Position numbers and translations under genes: made by a program. 64,000 bases of DNA, from the NCBI GenBank assembly GCA_949987565.1, contig OX465109.1, positions 17,548,915 to 17,612,914 of the forward strand. Reading direction: 5' to 3'. Source of the DNA: Luidia sarsii (lineage: Eukaryota; Echinodermata; Asteroidea; Paxillosida; Luidiidae). The notes under the pieces are model-generated. The model was given only the letters and a program-made list of their open reading frames with translations. It was not told where the DNA came from and made no database searches. Every line of letters starts with the position of its first letter. The first letter of the stretch is position 1. Of the stretch, positions 47,401 to 61,900 are shown piece after piece.

Positions 47401-49549
47401 CCCCTTTACCCCAAATGAGTCTGTTTCGTTCTGTTAAGTAGTCACCCCTTTACCCCCAATGTGTCTGTTTCATTCTGTTAAGTAGTCACCACTTTACCCC
47501 CAATGCGTCTGTTTCATTCTGTTAAGTAGTCGCCCCTTTACCCCCATTGCATCTGTTTCGTTCTGTTAAGTAGTCACCCCTTTACCCCCAATGCGTCTGT
47601 TTCGTTCTGTTAAGTAGTCACCCCTTTACCCCCAATGCGTCTGTTTCATTAAGTAGTCACCCCTTTACCCCAATGCATCTGTTTCATTAAGTAGTCACCC
47701 CTATACCCCCAATGAGTCTGTATCATTCTGTTAAGTAGTCGCCCCTTTACCCCAAATGAGTCTGTTTCGTTCTGTTAAGTAGTCACCCCTTTACCCCCAA
47801 TGCATCTGTTTCGTTCTGTTCAGTATTCACCCCTTTACCCCAATGAGTCTGTTTCGTTGTGTTAAGTAGTCACCCCTTTACCCCCAATGCGTCTGTTTCG
47901 TTCTGTTAAGTAGTCACCCCTTTACCCCCAATGCGTCTGTTTCATTCTGTTAAGTAGACACCCCTTTACCCCCAATGCGTCTGTTTCATTCTGTTAAGTA
48001 GTCACCCCTTTACCCCCAATGCGTCTGTTTCATTTTGTTAAGTAGTCTCTCCTTTACCCCCAATGCATCTGTTTCGTTCTGTTAAGTAGACACCCCTTTA
48101 CCCCCAATGCGTCTGTTTCATTCTGTTCAGTAGACACCCCTTTACCCCAAATGTGTCTGTTTCGTTCTGCTAAATAGTCGCCCCTTTACCCCCAATGCGT
48201 CTGTTTCGTTCTGTTCAGTAGTCAACCCTTTACCCCAAATGCGTCTGTTTCATTAAGTAGTCACCCCTTTACTCCAATGCATCTGTTTCATTAAGTAGTC
48301 ACCCCTATACCCCCAATGAGTCTGTTTCATTCTGTTAAGTAGTCACCCCTTTACCCCAAATGAGTCTGTTTCGTTCTGTTCAGTAGTCACCCCTTTACCC
48401 CCAATGCGTCTGTTTCGTTCTGTTAAGTAGTCACCACTTTACCCCCAATGCGTCTGTTTCATTCTTTTAAGTAGTCACCCCTTTACCCCCAATGCGTCTG
48501 TTTTATTCAGTTAAGTAGTCACCCCTTTACCCCCAATGCGTCAGTTTCATTCTGTTAAGTAGTCACCCCTTTACCCCAGTCTGTTTCATTCTGTTAAGTA
48601 GTCACCACTTTACCCCCAATGCGTCTGTTTCATTCTCTTAAGTAGACACCCCTTTACCCCCAATGTGTCTGTTTCGTTCTGCTAAATAGTCGCCCCTTTA
48701 ACCCCAATGCGTCTGTTTCGTTCTGTTCAGTAGTCACCCCTTTACCCCAAATGCGTCTGTTTCATTAAGTAGTCACCCCTTTACCCCAATGCATCTGTTT
48801 CATTAAGTAGTCACCCCTATACCCCCAATGAGTCTGTTTCATTCTGTTAAGTAGTCGCCCCTTTATCCCAAATGAGTCTGTTTCGTTCTGTTAAGTAGTC
48901 ACCCCTTTACCCCCTATGTGTCTGTTTCGTTCTGTTAAGTAGTCGCCCCTTTACCCCCATTGCATCTGTTTCGTTCTGTTAAGTAGTCACCCCTTTACCC
49001 CCAATGCGTCTGTTTTATTCAGTTAAGTAGTCACCCCTTTACCCCAATCAGTCTGTTTCGTTCTGTTAAGTAGTCGCCCCTTTACCCCCAATGCGTCTGT
49101 TTCATTCTGTTAAGTAGTCGCCCCTTTACCCCCATTGCATCTGTTTCGTTCTGTTAAGTAGTAACCCCTTCACCCCCCATGCGTCTGTTTAGTTCTGTTA
49201 AGTAGTCACCCCTTTACCCCCAATGCTTCTGTTTCGTTCTGTTAAGTAGTAACCTGTTTACCAAAATGCGTCTGTTTCATTCTGTTAAGTAGTCACCCCT
49301 TTACCCCAATGCGTCTGTTTCATTCTGTTAAGTAGTCACCCTTTTACCCCAAAAGCGTCTGTTTCATTCTGTTAAGTAGTCACCCCTTTACTCCCAATGC
49401 GTCTGTTTCGTTCTGTTAAGTAGTCACCCCTTTACCACCAATACATCTGTTTCGTTCTGTTAAGTAGTCGCCCCTTTACCCCCAATGAGTCTGTTTCGTT
49501 CTGTTAAGTAGTCGCCCCTTTACCCCCAATGTGTCTGTTTCATTCTGTT
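41403..49549 (+). repeat. 8,125-bp higher-order repeat, copy B
   Basis: Directly follows copy A with the same monomer order. It diverges from the continuation of the unit near 49550, where tagtcacctgtttacc replaces aagtcacccc. Confidence 0.88.
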
Positions 49550-52500
49550 AAGTAGTCACCTGTTTACCAAAATGCGTCTGTCTTGTTCTGTTACGTAGCC
49601 ACCCCTTTACCCCAATGCGTCTGTTTCGTTCTGTTAAGTAGTCACCCCTTTACCCCCAATGCGTCTGTTTTATTCAGTTAAGTAGTCACCCCTTTACCCC
49701 AATGCGTCTGTTTCATTCTGTTAAGTAGTCACCCCTTTACCCCAATCAGTCTGTTTCGTTCTGTTAAGTAGTCACCACATTACCCCCAATGCATCTGTTT
49801 CGTTCTGTTAAGTAGTCACCCCTTTACCCCAATCAGTCTGTTTTATTCAGTTAAGTAGTCACCCCTTTACCCCCAATGCATCTGTTTCATTCTGTTAAGT
49901 AGTCACCCCTTCACCCCAATCAGTCTGTTTTATTCAGTTAAGTAGTCACCCCTTTACCCCCAATGCATCTGTTTCATTCTGTTAAGTAGTCACCCCTTTA
50001 CCCCAATCAGTCTGTTTTATTCAGTTAAGTAGTCACCCCTTTACCCCCAATGCATCTGTTTCATTCTGTTAAGTAGTCACCCCTTTACCCCAATCAGTCT
50101 GTTTCGTTCTGTTAAGTAGTCACCCCTTTACCCCAATCAGTCTGTTTTATTCAGTTAAGTAGTCAACCCTTTACCCCCAATGCATCTGTTTCATTCTGTT
50201 AAGTAGTCACCCCTTTACCCCAATCAGTCTGTTTTATTCAGTTAAGTAGTCACCACTTTACCCCCAATGCATTTGTTTCGTTCTGTTAAGTAGTCACCCC
50301 TTTACCCCAATCAGTCTGTTTTATTCAGTTAAGTAGTCACCCCTTTACCCCCAATGCATCTGTTTCATTCTGTTAAGTAGTCACCCCTTTACCCCAATCA
50401 GTCTGTTTCGTTCTGTTAAGTAGTCACCACTTTACCCCCAATGTGTCTGTTTCATTCTGTTTAGTAGTCACCCCTTTACCCCAATCAGTCTGTTTCGTTC
50501 TGTTAAGTAGTCGCCCCTTTACCCCCAATGCGTCTGTTTCATTCTGTTAAGTAGTCGCCCCTTTACCCCCATTGCATCTGTTTCGTTCTGTTAAGTAGTC
50601 ACCCCTTTACCCCCAATGCGTCTGTTTTATTCAGTTAAGTAGTCACCCCTTTACCACAATGCATCTGTTTAGTTCTGTTAAGTAGTCACCCCTTTACCCC
50701 CAATGCTTCTGTTTCGTTCTGTTAAGTAGTCACCACTTTACCCCCAATGCGTCTGTTTCATTCTTTTAAGTAGTCACCCCTTTACCCCCAATGCGTCAGT
50801 TTCATTCTGTTAAGTAGTCACCCCTTTACCCCAGTCTGTTTCGTTCTGTTAAGTAGTCACCACTTTACCCCCAATGCGTCTGTTTCATTCTGTTAAGTAG
50901 ACACCCCTTTACCCCCAATGTGTCTGTTTCGTTCTGCTAAATAGTCGCCCCTTTACCCCCAATGCGTCTGTTTCGTTCTGTTCATTAGTCACCCCTTTAC
51001 CCCAAATGCGTCTGTTTCATTAAGTAGTCACCCCTTTACCCCAATGCATCTGTTTCATTAAGTAGTCACCCCTATACCCCCAATGAGTCTGTTTCATTCT
51101 GTTAAGTAGTCGCCCCTTTACCCCAAATGAGTCTGTTTCGTTCTGTTAAGTAGTCACCCCTTTACCCCCAATGTGTCTGTTTCATTCTGTTAAGTAGTCA
51201 CCACTTTACCCCCAATGCGTCTGTTTCATTCTGTTAAGTAGTCGCCCCTTTACCCCCATTGCATCTGTTTCGTTCTGTTAAGTAGTCACCCCTTTACCCC
51301 CAATGCGTCTGTTTTATTCAGTTAAGTAGTCACCCCTTTACCCCCAATGCGTCTGTTTTATTCTGTTAAGTAGTCACCCCTTTACCCCAATCAGTCTGTT
51401 TCGTTCTGTTAAGTAGTCGCCCCTTTACCCCCAATGCGTCTGTTTCATACTGTTAAGTAGTCGCCCCTTTACCCCCATTGCATCTGTTTCGTTCTGTTAA
51501 GTAGTCACCCCTTTACCCCCAATGCGTCTGTTTTATTCAGTTAAGTACATGTAGTCACCCCTTTACCACAATGCATCTGTTTAGTTCTGTTAAGTAGTCA
51601 CCCCTTTAACCCCAATGCGTCTGTTTCGTTCTGTTCAGTAGTCACCCCTTTACCCCAAATGCGTCTGTTTCATTAAGTAGTCACCCCTTTACCCCAATGC
51701 ATCTGTTTCATTAAGTAGTCACCCCTATACCCCCAATGAGTCTGTATCATTCTGTTAAGTAGTCGCCCCTTTACCCCAAATGAGTCTGTTTCGTTCTGTT
51801 AAGTAGTCACCCCTTTACCCCCAATGCATCTGTTTCGTTCTGTTCAGTATTCACCCCTTTACCCCAATGAGTCTGTTTCGTTGTGTTAAGTAGTCACCCC
51901 TTTACCCCCAATGCGTCTGTTTCGTTCTGTTAAGTAGTCACCCCTTTACCCCCAATGCGTCTGTTTCATTCTGTTAAGTAGACACCCCTTTACCCCCAAT
52001 GCGTCTGTTTCATTCTGTTAAGTAGTCACCCCTTTACCCCCAATGCGTCTGTTTCATTTTGTTAAGTAGTCTCTCCTTTACCCCCAATGCATCTGTTTCG
52101 TTCTGTTAAGTAGACACCCCTTTACCCCCAATGCGTCTGTTTCATTCTGTTCAGTAGACACCCCTTTACCCCAAATGTGTCTGTTTCGTTCTGCTAAATA
52201 GTCGCCCCTTTACCCCCAATGCGTCTGTTTCGTTCTGTTCAGTAGTCAACCCTTTACCCCAAATGCGTCTGTTTCATTAAGTAGTCACCCCTTTACTCCA
52301 ATGCATCTGTTTCATTAAGTAGTCACCCCTATACCCCCAATGAGTCTGTTTCATTCTGTTAAGTAGTCACCCCTTTACCCCAAATGAGTCTGTTTCGTTC
52401 TGTTCAGTAGTCACCCCTTTACCCCCAATGCGTCTGTTTCGTTCTGTTAAGTAGTCACCACTTTACCCCCAATGCGTCTGTTTCATTCTTTTAAGTAGTC

Positions 52501-55500
52501 ACCCCTTTACCCCCAATGCGTCTGTTTTATTCAGTTAAGTAGTCACCCCTTTACCCCCAATGCGTCAGTTTCATTCTGTTAAGTAGTCACCCCTTTACCC
52601 CAGTCTGTTTCATTCTGTTAAGTAGTCACCACTTTACCCCCAATGCGTCTGTTTCATTCTCTTAAGTAGACACCCCTTTACCCCCAATGTGTCTGTTTCG
52701 TTCTGCTAAATAGTCGCCCCTTTAACCCCAATGCGTCTGTTTCGTTCTGTTCAGTAGTCACCCCTTTACCCCAAATGCGTCTGTTTCATTAAGTAGTCAC
52801 CCCTTTACCCCAATGCATCTGTTTCATTAAGTAGTCACCCCTATACCCCCAATGAGTCTGTTTCATTCTGTTAAGTAGTCGCCCCTTTATCCCAAATGAG
52901 TCTGTTTCGTTCTGTTAAGTAGTCACCCCTTTACCCCCTATGTGTCTGTTTCGTTCTGTTAAGTAGTCGCCCCTTTACCCCCATTGCATCTGTTTCGTTC
53001 TGTTAAGTAGTCACCCCTTTACCCCCAATGCGTCTGTTTTATTCAGTTAAGTAGTCACCCCTTTACCCCAATCAGTCTGTTTCGTTCTGTTAAGTAGTCG
53101 CCCCTTTACCCCCAATGCGTCTGTTTCATTCTGTTAAGTAGTCGCCCCTTTACCCCCATTGCATCTGTTTCGTTCTGTTAAGTAGTAACCCCTTCACCCC
53201 CCATGCGTCTGTTTAGTTCTGTTAAGTAGTCACCCCTTTACCCCCAATGCTTCTGTTTCGTTCTGTTAAGTAGTAACCTGTTTACCAAAATGCGTCTGTT
53301 TCATTCTGTTAAGTAGTCACCCCTTTACCCCAATGCGTCTGTTTCATTCTGTTAAGTAGTCACCCTTTTACCCCAAAAGCGTCTGTTTCATTCTGTTAAG
53401 TAGTCACCCCTTTACTCCCAATGCGTCTGTTTCGTTCTGTTAAGTAGTCACCCCTTTACCACCAATACATCTGTTTCGTTCTGTTAAGTAGTCGCCCCTT
53501 TACCCCCAATGAGTCTGTTTCGTTCTGTTAAGTAGTCGCCCCTTTACCCCCAATGTGTCTGTTTCATTCTGTTAAGTAGTCACCTGTTTACCAAAATGCG
53601 TCTGTCTTGTTCTGTTACGTAGCCACCCCTTTACCCCAATGCGTCTGTTTCGTTCTGTTAAGTAGTCACCCCTTTACCCCCAATGCGTCTGTTTTATTCA
53701 GTTAAGTAGTCACCCCTTTACCCCAATGCGTCTGTTTCATTCTGTTAAGTAGTCACCCCTTTACCCCAATCAGTCTGTTTCGTTCTGTTAAGTAGTCACC
53801 ACATTACCCCCAATGCATCTGTTTCGTTCTGTTAAGTAGTCACCCCTTTACCCCAATCAGTCTGTTTTATTCAGTTAAGTAGTCACCCCTTTACCCCCAA
53901 TGCATCTGTTTCATTCTGTTAAGTAGTCACCCCTTCACCCCAATCAGTCTGTTTTATTCAGTTAAGTAGTCACCCCTTTACCCCCAATGCATCTGTTTCA
54001 TTCTGTTAAGTAGTCACCCCTTTACCCCAATCAGTCTGTTTTATTCAGTTAAGTAGTCACCCCTTTACCCCCAATGCATCTGTTTCATTCTGTTAAGTAG
54101 TCACCCCTTTACCCCAATCAGTCTGTTTCGTTCTGTTAAGTAGTCACCCCTTTACCCCAATCAGTCTGTTTTATTCAGTTAAGTAGTCAACCCTTTACCC
54201 CCAATGCATCTGTTTCATTCTGTTAAGTAGTCACCCCTTTACCCCAATCAGTCTGTTTTATTCAGTTAAGTAGTCACCACTTTACCCCCAATGCATTTGT
54301 TTCGTTCTGTTAAGTAGTCACCCCTTTACCCCAATCAGTCTGTTTTATTCAGTTAAGTAGTCACCCCTTTACCCCCAATGCATCTGTTTCATTCTGTTAA
54401 GTAGTCACCCCTTTACCCCAATCAGTCTGTTTCGTTCTGTTAAGTAGTCACCACTTTACCCCCAATGTGTCTGTTTCATTCTGTTTAGTAGTCACCCCTT
54501 TACCCCAATCAGTCTGTTTCGTTCTGTTAAGTAGTCGCCCCTTTACCCCCAATGCGTCTGTTTCATTCTGTTAAGTAGTCGCCCCTTTACCCCCATTGCA
54601 TCTGTTTCGTTCTGTTAAGTAGTCACCCCTTTACCCCCAATGCGTCTGTTTTATTCAGTTAAGTAGTCACCCCTTTACCACAATGCATCTGTTTAGTTCT
54701 GTTAAGTAGTCACCCCTTTACCCCCAATGCTTCTGTTTCGTTCTGTTAAGTAGTCACCACTTTACCCCCAATGCGTCTGTTTCATTCTTTTAAGTAGTCA
54801 CCCCTTTACCCCCAATGCGTCAGTTTCATTCTGTTAAGTAGTCACCCCTTTACCCCAGTCTGTTTCGTTCTGTTAAGTAGTCACCACTTTACCCCCAATG
54901 CGTCTGTTTCATTCTGTTAAGTAGACACCCCTTTACCCCCAATGTGTCTGTTTCGTTCTGCTAAATAGTCGCCCCTTTACCCCCAATGCGTCTGTTTCGT
55001 TCTGTTCATTAGTCACCCCTTTACCCCAAATGCGTCTGTTTCATTAAGTAGTCACCCCTTTACCCCAATGCATCTGTTTCATTAAGTAGTCACCCCTATA
55101 CCCCCAATGAGTCTGTTTCATTCTGTTAAGTAGTCGCCCCTTTACCCCAAATGAGTCTGTTTCGTTCTGTTAAGTAGTCACCCCTTTACCCCCAATGTGT
55201 CTGTTTCATTCTGTTAAGTAGTCACCACTTTACCCCCAATGCGTCTGTTTCATTCTGTTAAGTAGTCGCCCCTTTACCCCCATTGCATCTGTTTCGTTCT
55301 GTTAAGTAGTCACCCCTTTACCCCCAATGCGTCTGTTTTATTCAGTTAAGTAGTCACCCCTTTACCCCCAATGCGTCTGTTTTATTCTGTTAAGTAGTCA
55401 CCCCTTTACCCCAATCAGTCTGTTTCGTTCTGTTAAGTAGTCACCACTTTACCCCCAATGCGTCTGTTTCATTCTGTTAAATAGTCACCCCTTTACCCCA

Positions 55501-55919
55501 ATCAGTCTGTTTCGTTCTGTTAAGTAGTCGCCCCTTTACCCCCAATGCGTCTGTTTCATACTGTTAAGTAGTCGCCCCTTTACCCCCATTGCATCTGTTT
55601 CGTTCTGTTAAGTAGTCACCCCTTTACCCCCAATGCGTCTGTTTTATTCAGTTAAGTACATGTAGTCACCCCTTTACCACAATGCATCTGTTTAGTTCTG
55701 TTAAGTAGTCACCCCTTTACCCCCAATGCGTCTGTTTCATTCTGCTAAGTAGTCGCCCCTTTACCCCCAATGCATCTGTTTCATTCTGTTAAGTAGTCGC
55801 CCCTTTACCCCCAATGCATCTGTTTCATTCTGTTAAGTAGTCTCTCCTTTACCCCCAATGCATCTGTTTCGTTCTGTTAAGTAGACACCCCTTTACCCCC
55901 AATGCGTCTGTTTCATTCT
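49550..55919 (+). repeat. Partial and rearranged copies of the 8.1-kb repeat
   Basis: Mosaic of segments from the same unit. 51735 matches 47711 and 53188 matches 49164 at offset 4,024; after an extra 87 bp at about 55.45 kb the offset is 4,111. Two places carry a gtacatgtagtc junction (about 51545 and 55656) absent from copies A, B and C. No gene was seen. Confidence 0.75.
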
Positions 55920-58900
55920 GTTAAGTAGTCGCCCCTTTACCCCCAATGCGTCTGTTTCATTCTGTTAAGTAGTCGCCCCTTTACCCCCATTGCATCTGTT
56001 TCATTCTGTTAAGTAGTCACCCCTTTACCCCAAATGAGTCTGTTTCGTTCTGTTCAGTAGTCACCCCTTTACCCCCAATGCGTCTGTTTCGTTCTCTTAA
56101 GTAGTCACCACTTTACCCCCAATGCGTCTGTTTCATTCTTTTAAGTAGTCACCCCTTTACCCCCAATGCGTCAGTTTCATTCTGTTAAGTAGTCACCCCT
56201 TTACCCCAGTCTGTTTCATTCTGTTAAGTAGTCACCACTTTACCCCCAATGCGTCTGTTTCATTCTGTTAAGTAGACACCCCTTTACCCCCAATGTGTCT
56301 GTTTCGTTCTGCTAAATAGTCGCCCCTTTAACCCCAATGCGTCTGTTTCGTTCTGTTCAGTAGTCACCCCTTTACCCCAAATGCGTCTGTTTCATTAAGT
56401 AGTCACCCCTTTACCCCAATGCATCTGTTTCATTAAGTAGTCACCCCTATACCCCCAATGAGTCTGTATCATTCTGTTAAGTAGTCGCCCCTTTACCCCA
56501 AATGAGTCTGTTTCGTTCTGTTAAGTAGTCACCCCTTTACCCCCAATGCATCTGTTTCGTTCTGTTCAGTATTCACCCCTTTACCCCAATGAGTCTGTTT
56601 CGTTGTGTTAAGTAGTCACCCCTTTACCCCCAATGCGTCTGTTTCGTTCTGTTAAGTAGTCACCCCTTTACCCCCAATGCGTCTGTTTCATTCTGTTAAG
56701 TAGACACCCCTTTACCCCCAATGCGTCTGTTTCATTCTGTTAAGTAGTCACCCCTTTACCCCCAATGCGTCTGTTTCATTTTGTTAAGTAGTCTCTCCTT
56801 TACCCCCAATGCATCTGTTTCGTTCTGTTAAGTAGACACCCCTTTACCCCCAATGCGTCTGTTTCATTCTGTTCAGTAGACACCCCTTTACCCCAAATGT
56901 GTCTGTTTCGTTCTGCTAAATAGTCGCCCCTTTACCCCCAATGCGTCTGTTTCGTTCTGTTCAGTAGTCAACCCTTTACCCCAAATGCGTCTGTTTCATT
57001 AAGTAGTCACCCCTTTACTCCAATGCATCTGTTTCATTAAGTAGTCACCCCTATACCCCCAATGAGTCTGTTTCATTCTGTTAAGTAGTCACCCCTTTAC
57101 CCCAAATGAGTCTGTTTCGTTCTGTTCAGTAGTCACCCCTTTACCCCCAATGCGTCTGTTTCGTTCTGTTAAGTAGTCACCACTTTACCCCCAATGCGTC
57201 TGTTTCATTCTTTTAAGTAGTCACCCCTTTACCCCCAATGCGTCTGTTTCGTTCTGCTAAATAGTCGCCCCTTTAACCCCAATGCGTCTGTTTCGTTCTG
57301 TTCAGTAGTCACCCCTTTACCCCAAATGCGTCTGTTTCATTAAGTAGTCACCCCTTTACCCCAATGCATCTGTTTCATTAAGTAGTCACCCCTTTACCCC
57401 CAATGCGTCAGTTTCATTCTGTTAAGTAGTCACCCCTTTACCCCAGTCTGTTTCATTCTGTTAAGTAGTCACCACTTTACCCCCAATGCGTCTGTTTCAT
57501 TCTCTTAAGTAGACACCCCTTTACCCCCAATGTGTCTGTTTCGTTCTGCTAAATAGTCGCCCCTTTAACCCCAATGCGTCTGTTTCGTTCTGTTCAGTAG
57601 TCACCCCTTTACCCCAAATGCGTCTGTTTCATTAAGTAGTCACCCCTTTACCCCAATGCATCTGTTTCATTAAGTAGTCACCCCTATACCCCCAATGAGT
57701 CTGTTTCATTCTGTTAAGTAGTCGCCCCTTTATCCCAAATGAGTCTGTTTCGTTCTGTTAAGTAGTCACCCCTTTACCCCCTATGTGTCTGTTTCGTTCT
57801 GTTAAGTAGTCGCCCCTTTACCCCCATTGCATCTGTTTCGTTCTGTTAAGTAGTCACCCCTTTACCCCCAATGCGTCTGTTTTATTCAGTTAAGTAGTCA
57901 CCCCTTTACCCCAATCAGTCTGTTTCGTTCTGTTAAGTAGTCGCCCCTTTACCCCCAATGCGTCTGTTTCATTCTGTTAAGTAGTCGCCCCTTTACCCCC
58001 ATTGCATCTGTTTCGTTCTGTTAAGTAGTAACCCCTTCACCCCCCATGCGTCTGTTTAGTTCTGTTAAGTAGTCACCCCTTTACCCCCAATGCTTCTGTT
58101 TCGTTCTGTTAAGTAGTAACCTGTTTACCAAAATGCGTCTGTTTCATTCTGTTAAGTAGTCACCCCTTTACCCCAATGCGTCTGTTTCATTCTGTTAAGT
58201 AGTCACCCTTTTACCCCAAAAGCGTCTGTTTCATTCTGTTAAGTAGTCACCCCTTTACTCCCAATGCGTCTGTTTCGTTCTGTTAAGTAGTCACCCCTTT
58301 ACCACCAATACATCTGTTTCGTTCTGTTAAGTAGTCGCCCCTTTACCCCCAATGAGTCTGTTTCGTTCTGTTAAGTAGTCGCCCCTTTACCCCCAATGTG
58401 TCTGTTTCATTCTGTTAAGTAGTCACCTGTTTACCAAAATGCGTCTGTCTTGTTCTGTTACGTAGCCACCCCTTTACCCCAATGCGTCTGTTTCGTTCTG
58501 TTAAGTAGTCACCCCTTTACCCCCAATGCGTCTGTTTTATTCAGTTAAGTAGTCACCCCTTTACCCCAATGCGTCTGTTTCATTCTGTTAAGTAGTCACC
58601 CCTTTACCCCAATCAGTCTGTTTCGTTCTGTTAAGTAGTCACCACATTACCCCCAATGCATCTGTTTCGTTCTGTTAAGTAGTCACCCCTTTACCCCAAT
58701 CAGTCTGTTTTATTCAGTTAAGTAGTCACCCCTTTACCCCCAATGCATCTGTTTCATTCTGTTAAGTAGTCACCCCTTCACCCCAATCAGTCTGTTTTAT
58801 TCAGTTAAGTAGTCACCCCTTTACCCCCAATGCATCTGTTTCATTCTGTTAAGTAGTCACCCCTTTACCCCAATCAGTCTGTTTTATTCAGTTAAGTAGT

Positions 58901-61900
58901 CACCCCTTTACCCCCAATGCATCTGTTTCATTCTGTTAAGTAGTCACCCCTTTACCCCAATCAGTCTGTTTCGTTCTGTTAAGTAGTCACCCCTTTACCC
59001 CAATCAGTCTGTTTTATTCAGTTAAGTAGTCAACCCTTTACCCCCAATGCATCTGTTTCATTCTGTTAAGTAGTCACCCCTTTACCCCAATCAGTCTGTT
59101 TTATTCAGTTAAGTAGTCACCACTTTACCCCCAATGCATTTGTTTCGTTCTGTTAAGTAGTCACCCCTTTACCCCAATCAGTCTGTTTTATTCAGTTAAG
59201 TAGTCACCCCTTTACCCCCAATGCATCTGTTTCATTCTGTTAAGTAGTCACCCCTTTACCCCAATCAGTCTGTTTCGTTCTGTTAAGTAGTCACCACTTT
59301 ACCCCCAATGTGTCTGTTTCATTCTGTTTAGTAGTCACCCCTTTACCCCAATCAGTCTGTTTCGTTCTGTTAAGTAGTCGCCCCTTTACCCCCAATGCGT
59401 CTGTTTCATTCTGTTAAGTAGTCGCCCCTTTACCCCCATTGCATCTGTTTCGTTCTGTTAAGTAGTCGCCCCTTTACCCCCATTGCATCTGTTTCGTTCT
59501 GTTAAGTAGTCACCCCTTTACCCCCAATGCGTCTGTTTTATTCAGTTAAGTAGTCACCCCTTTACCCCAATCAGTCTGTTTCGTTCTGTTAAGTAGTCGC
59601 CCCTTTACCCCCAATGCGTCTGTTTCATTCTGTTAAGTAGTCGCCCCTTTACCCCCATTGCATCTGTTTCGTTCTGTTAAGTAGTAACCCCTTCACCCCC
59701 CATGCGTCTGTTTAGTTCTGTTAAGTAGTCACCCCTTTACCCCCAATGCTTCTGTTTCGTTCTGTTAAGTAGTAACCTGTTTACCAAAATGCGTCTGTTT
59801 CATTCTGTTAAGTAGTCACCCCTTTACCCCAATGCGTCTGTTTCATTCTGTTAAGTAGTCACCCTTTTACCCCAAAAGCGTCTGTTTCATTCTGTTAAGT
59901 AGTCACCCCTTTACTCCCAATGCGTCTGTTTCGTTCTGTTAAGTAGTCACCCCTTTACCACCAATACATCTGTTTCGTTCTGTTAAGTAGTCGCCCCTTT
60001 ACCCCCAATGAGTCTGTTTCGTTCTGTTAAGTAGTCGCCCCTTTACCCCCAATGTGTCTGTTTCATTCTGTTAAGTAGTCACCTGTTTACCAAAATGCGT
60101 CTGTCTTGTTCTGTTACGTAGCCACCCCTTTACCCCAATGCGTCTGTTTCGTTCTGTTAAGTAGTCACCCCTTTACCCCCAATGCGTCTGTTTTATTCAG
60201 TTAAGTAGTCACCCCTTTACCCCAATGCGTCTGTTTCATTCTGTTAAGTAGTCACCCCTTTACCCCAATCAGTCTGTTTCGTTCTGTTAAGTAGTCACCA
60301 CATTACCCCCAATGCATCTGTTTCGTTCTGTTAAGTAGTCACCCCTTTACCCCAATCAGTCTGTTTTATTCAGTTAAGTAGTCACCCCTTTACCCCCAAT
60401 GCATCTGTTTCATTCTGTTAAGTAGTCACCCCTTCACCCCAATCAGTCTGTTTTATTCAGTTAAGTAGTCACCCCTTTACCCCCAATGCATCTGTTTCAT
60501 TCTGTTAAGTAGTCACCCCTTTACCCCAATCAGTCTGTTTTATTCAGTTAAGTAGTCACCCCTTTACCCCCAATGCATCTGTTTCATTCTGTTAAGTAGT
60601 CACCCCTTTACCCCAATCAGTCTGTTTCGTTCTGTTAAGTAGTCACCCCTTTACCCCAATCAGTCTGTTTTATTCAGTTAAGTAGTCAACCCTTTACCCC
60701 CAATGCATCTGTTTCATTCTGTTAAGTAGTCACCCCTTTACCCCAATCAGTCTGTTTTATTCAGTTAAGTAGTCACCACTTTACCCCCAATGCATTTGTT
60801 TCGTTCTGTTAAGTAGTCACCCCTTTACCCCAATCAGTCTGTTTTATTCAGTTAAGTAGTCACCCCTTTACCCCCAATGCATCTGTTTCATTCTGTTAAG
60901 TAGTCACCCCTTTACCCCAATCAGTCTGTTTCGTTCTGTTAAGTAGTCACCACTTTACCCCCAATGTGTCTGTTTCATTCTGTTTAGTAGTCACCCCTTT
61001 ACCCCAATCAGTCTGTTTCGTTCTGTTAAGTAGTCGCCCCTTTACCCCCAATGCGTCTGTTTCATTCTGTTAAGTAGTCGCCCCTTTACCCCCATTGCAT
61101 CTGTTTCGTTCTGTTAAGTAGTCACCCCTTTACCCCCAATGCGTCTGTTTTATTCAGTTAAGTAGTCACCCCTTTACCACAATGCATCTGTTTAGTTCTG
61201 TTAAGTAGTCACCCCTTTACCCCCAATGCTTCTGTTTCGTTCTGTTAAGTAGTCACCACTTTACCCCCAATGCGTCTGTTTCATTCTTTTAAGTAGTCAC
61301 CCCTTTACCCCCAATGCGTCAGTTTCATTCTGTTAAGTAGTCACCCCTTTACCCCAGTCTGTTTCGTTCTGTTAAGTAGTCACCACTTTACCCCCAATGC
61401 GTCTGTTTCATTCTGTTAAGTAGACACCCCTTTACCCCCAATGTGTCTGTTTCGTTCTGCTAAATAGTCGCCCCTTTACCCCCAATGCGTCTGTTTCGTT
61501 CTGTTCATTAGTCACCCCTTTACCCCAAATGCGTCTGTTTCATTAAGTAGTCACCCCTTTACCCCAATGCATCTGTTTCATTAAGTAGTCACCCCTATAC
61601 CCCCAATGAGTCTGTTTCATTCTGTTAAGTAGTCGCCCCTTTACCCCAAATGAGTCTGTTTCGTTCTGTTAAGTAGTCACCCCTTTACCCCCAATGTGTC
61701 TGTTTCATTCTGTTAAGTAGTCACCACTTTACCCCCAATGCGTCTGTTTCATTCTGTTAAGTAGTCGCCCCTTTACCCCCATTGCATCTGTTTCGTTCTG
61801 TTAAGTAGTCACCCCTTTACCCCCAATGCGTCTGTTTCGTTCTGTTAAGTAGTCACCCCTTTACCCCCAATGCGTCTGTTTCATTAAGTAGTCACCCCTT

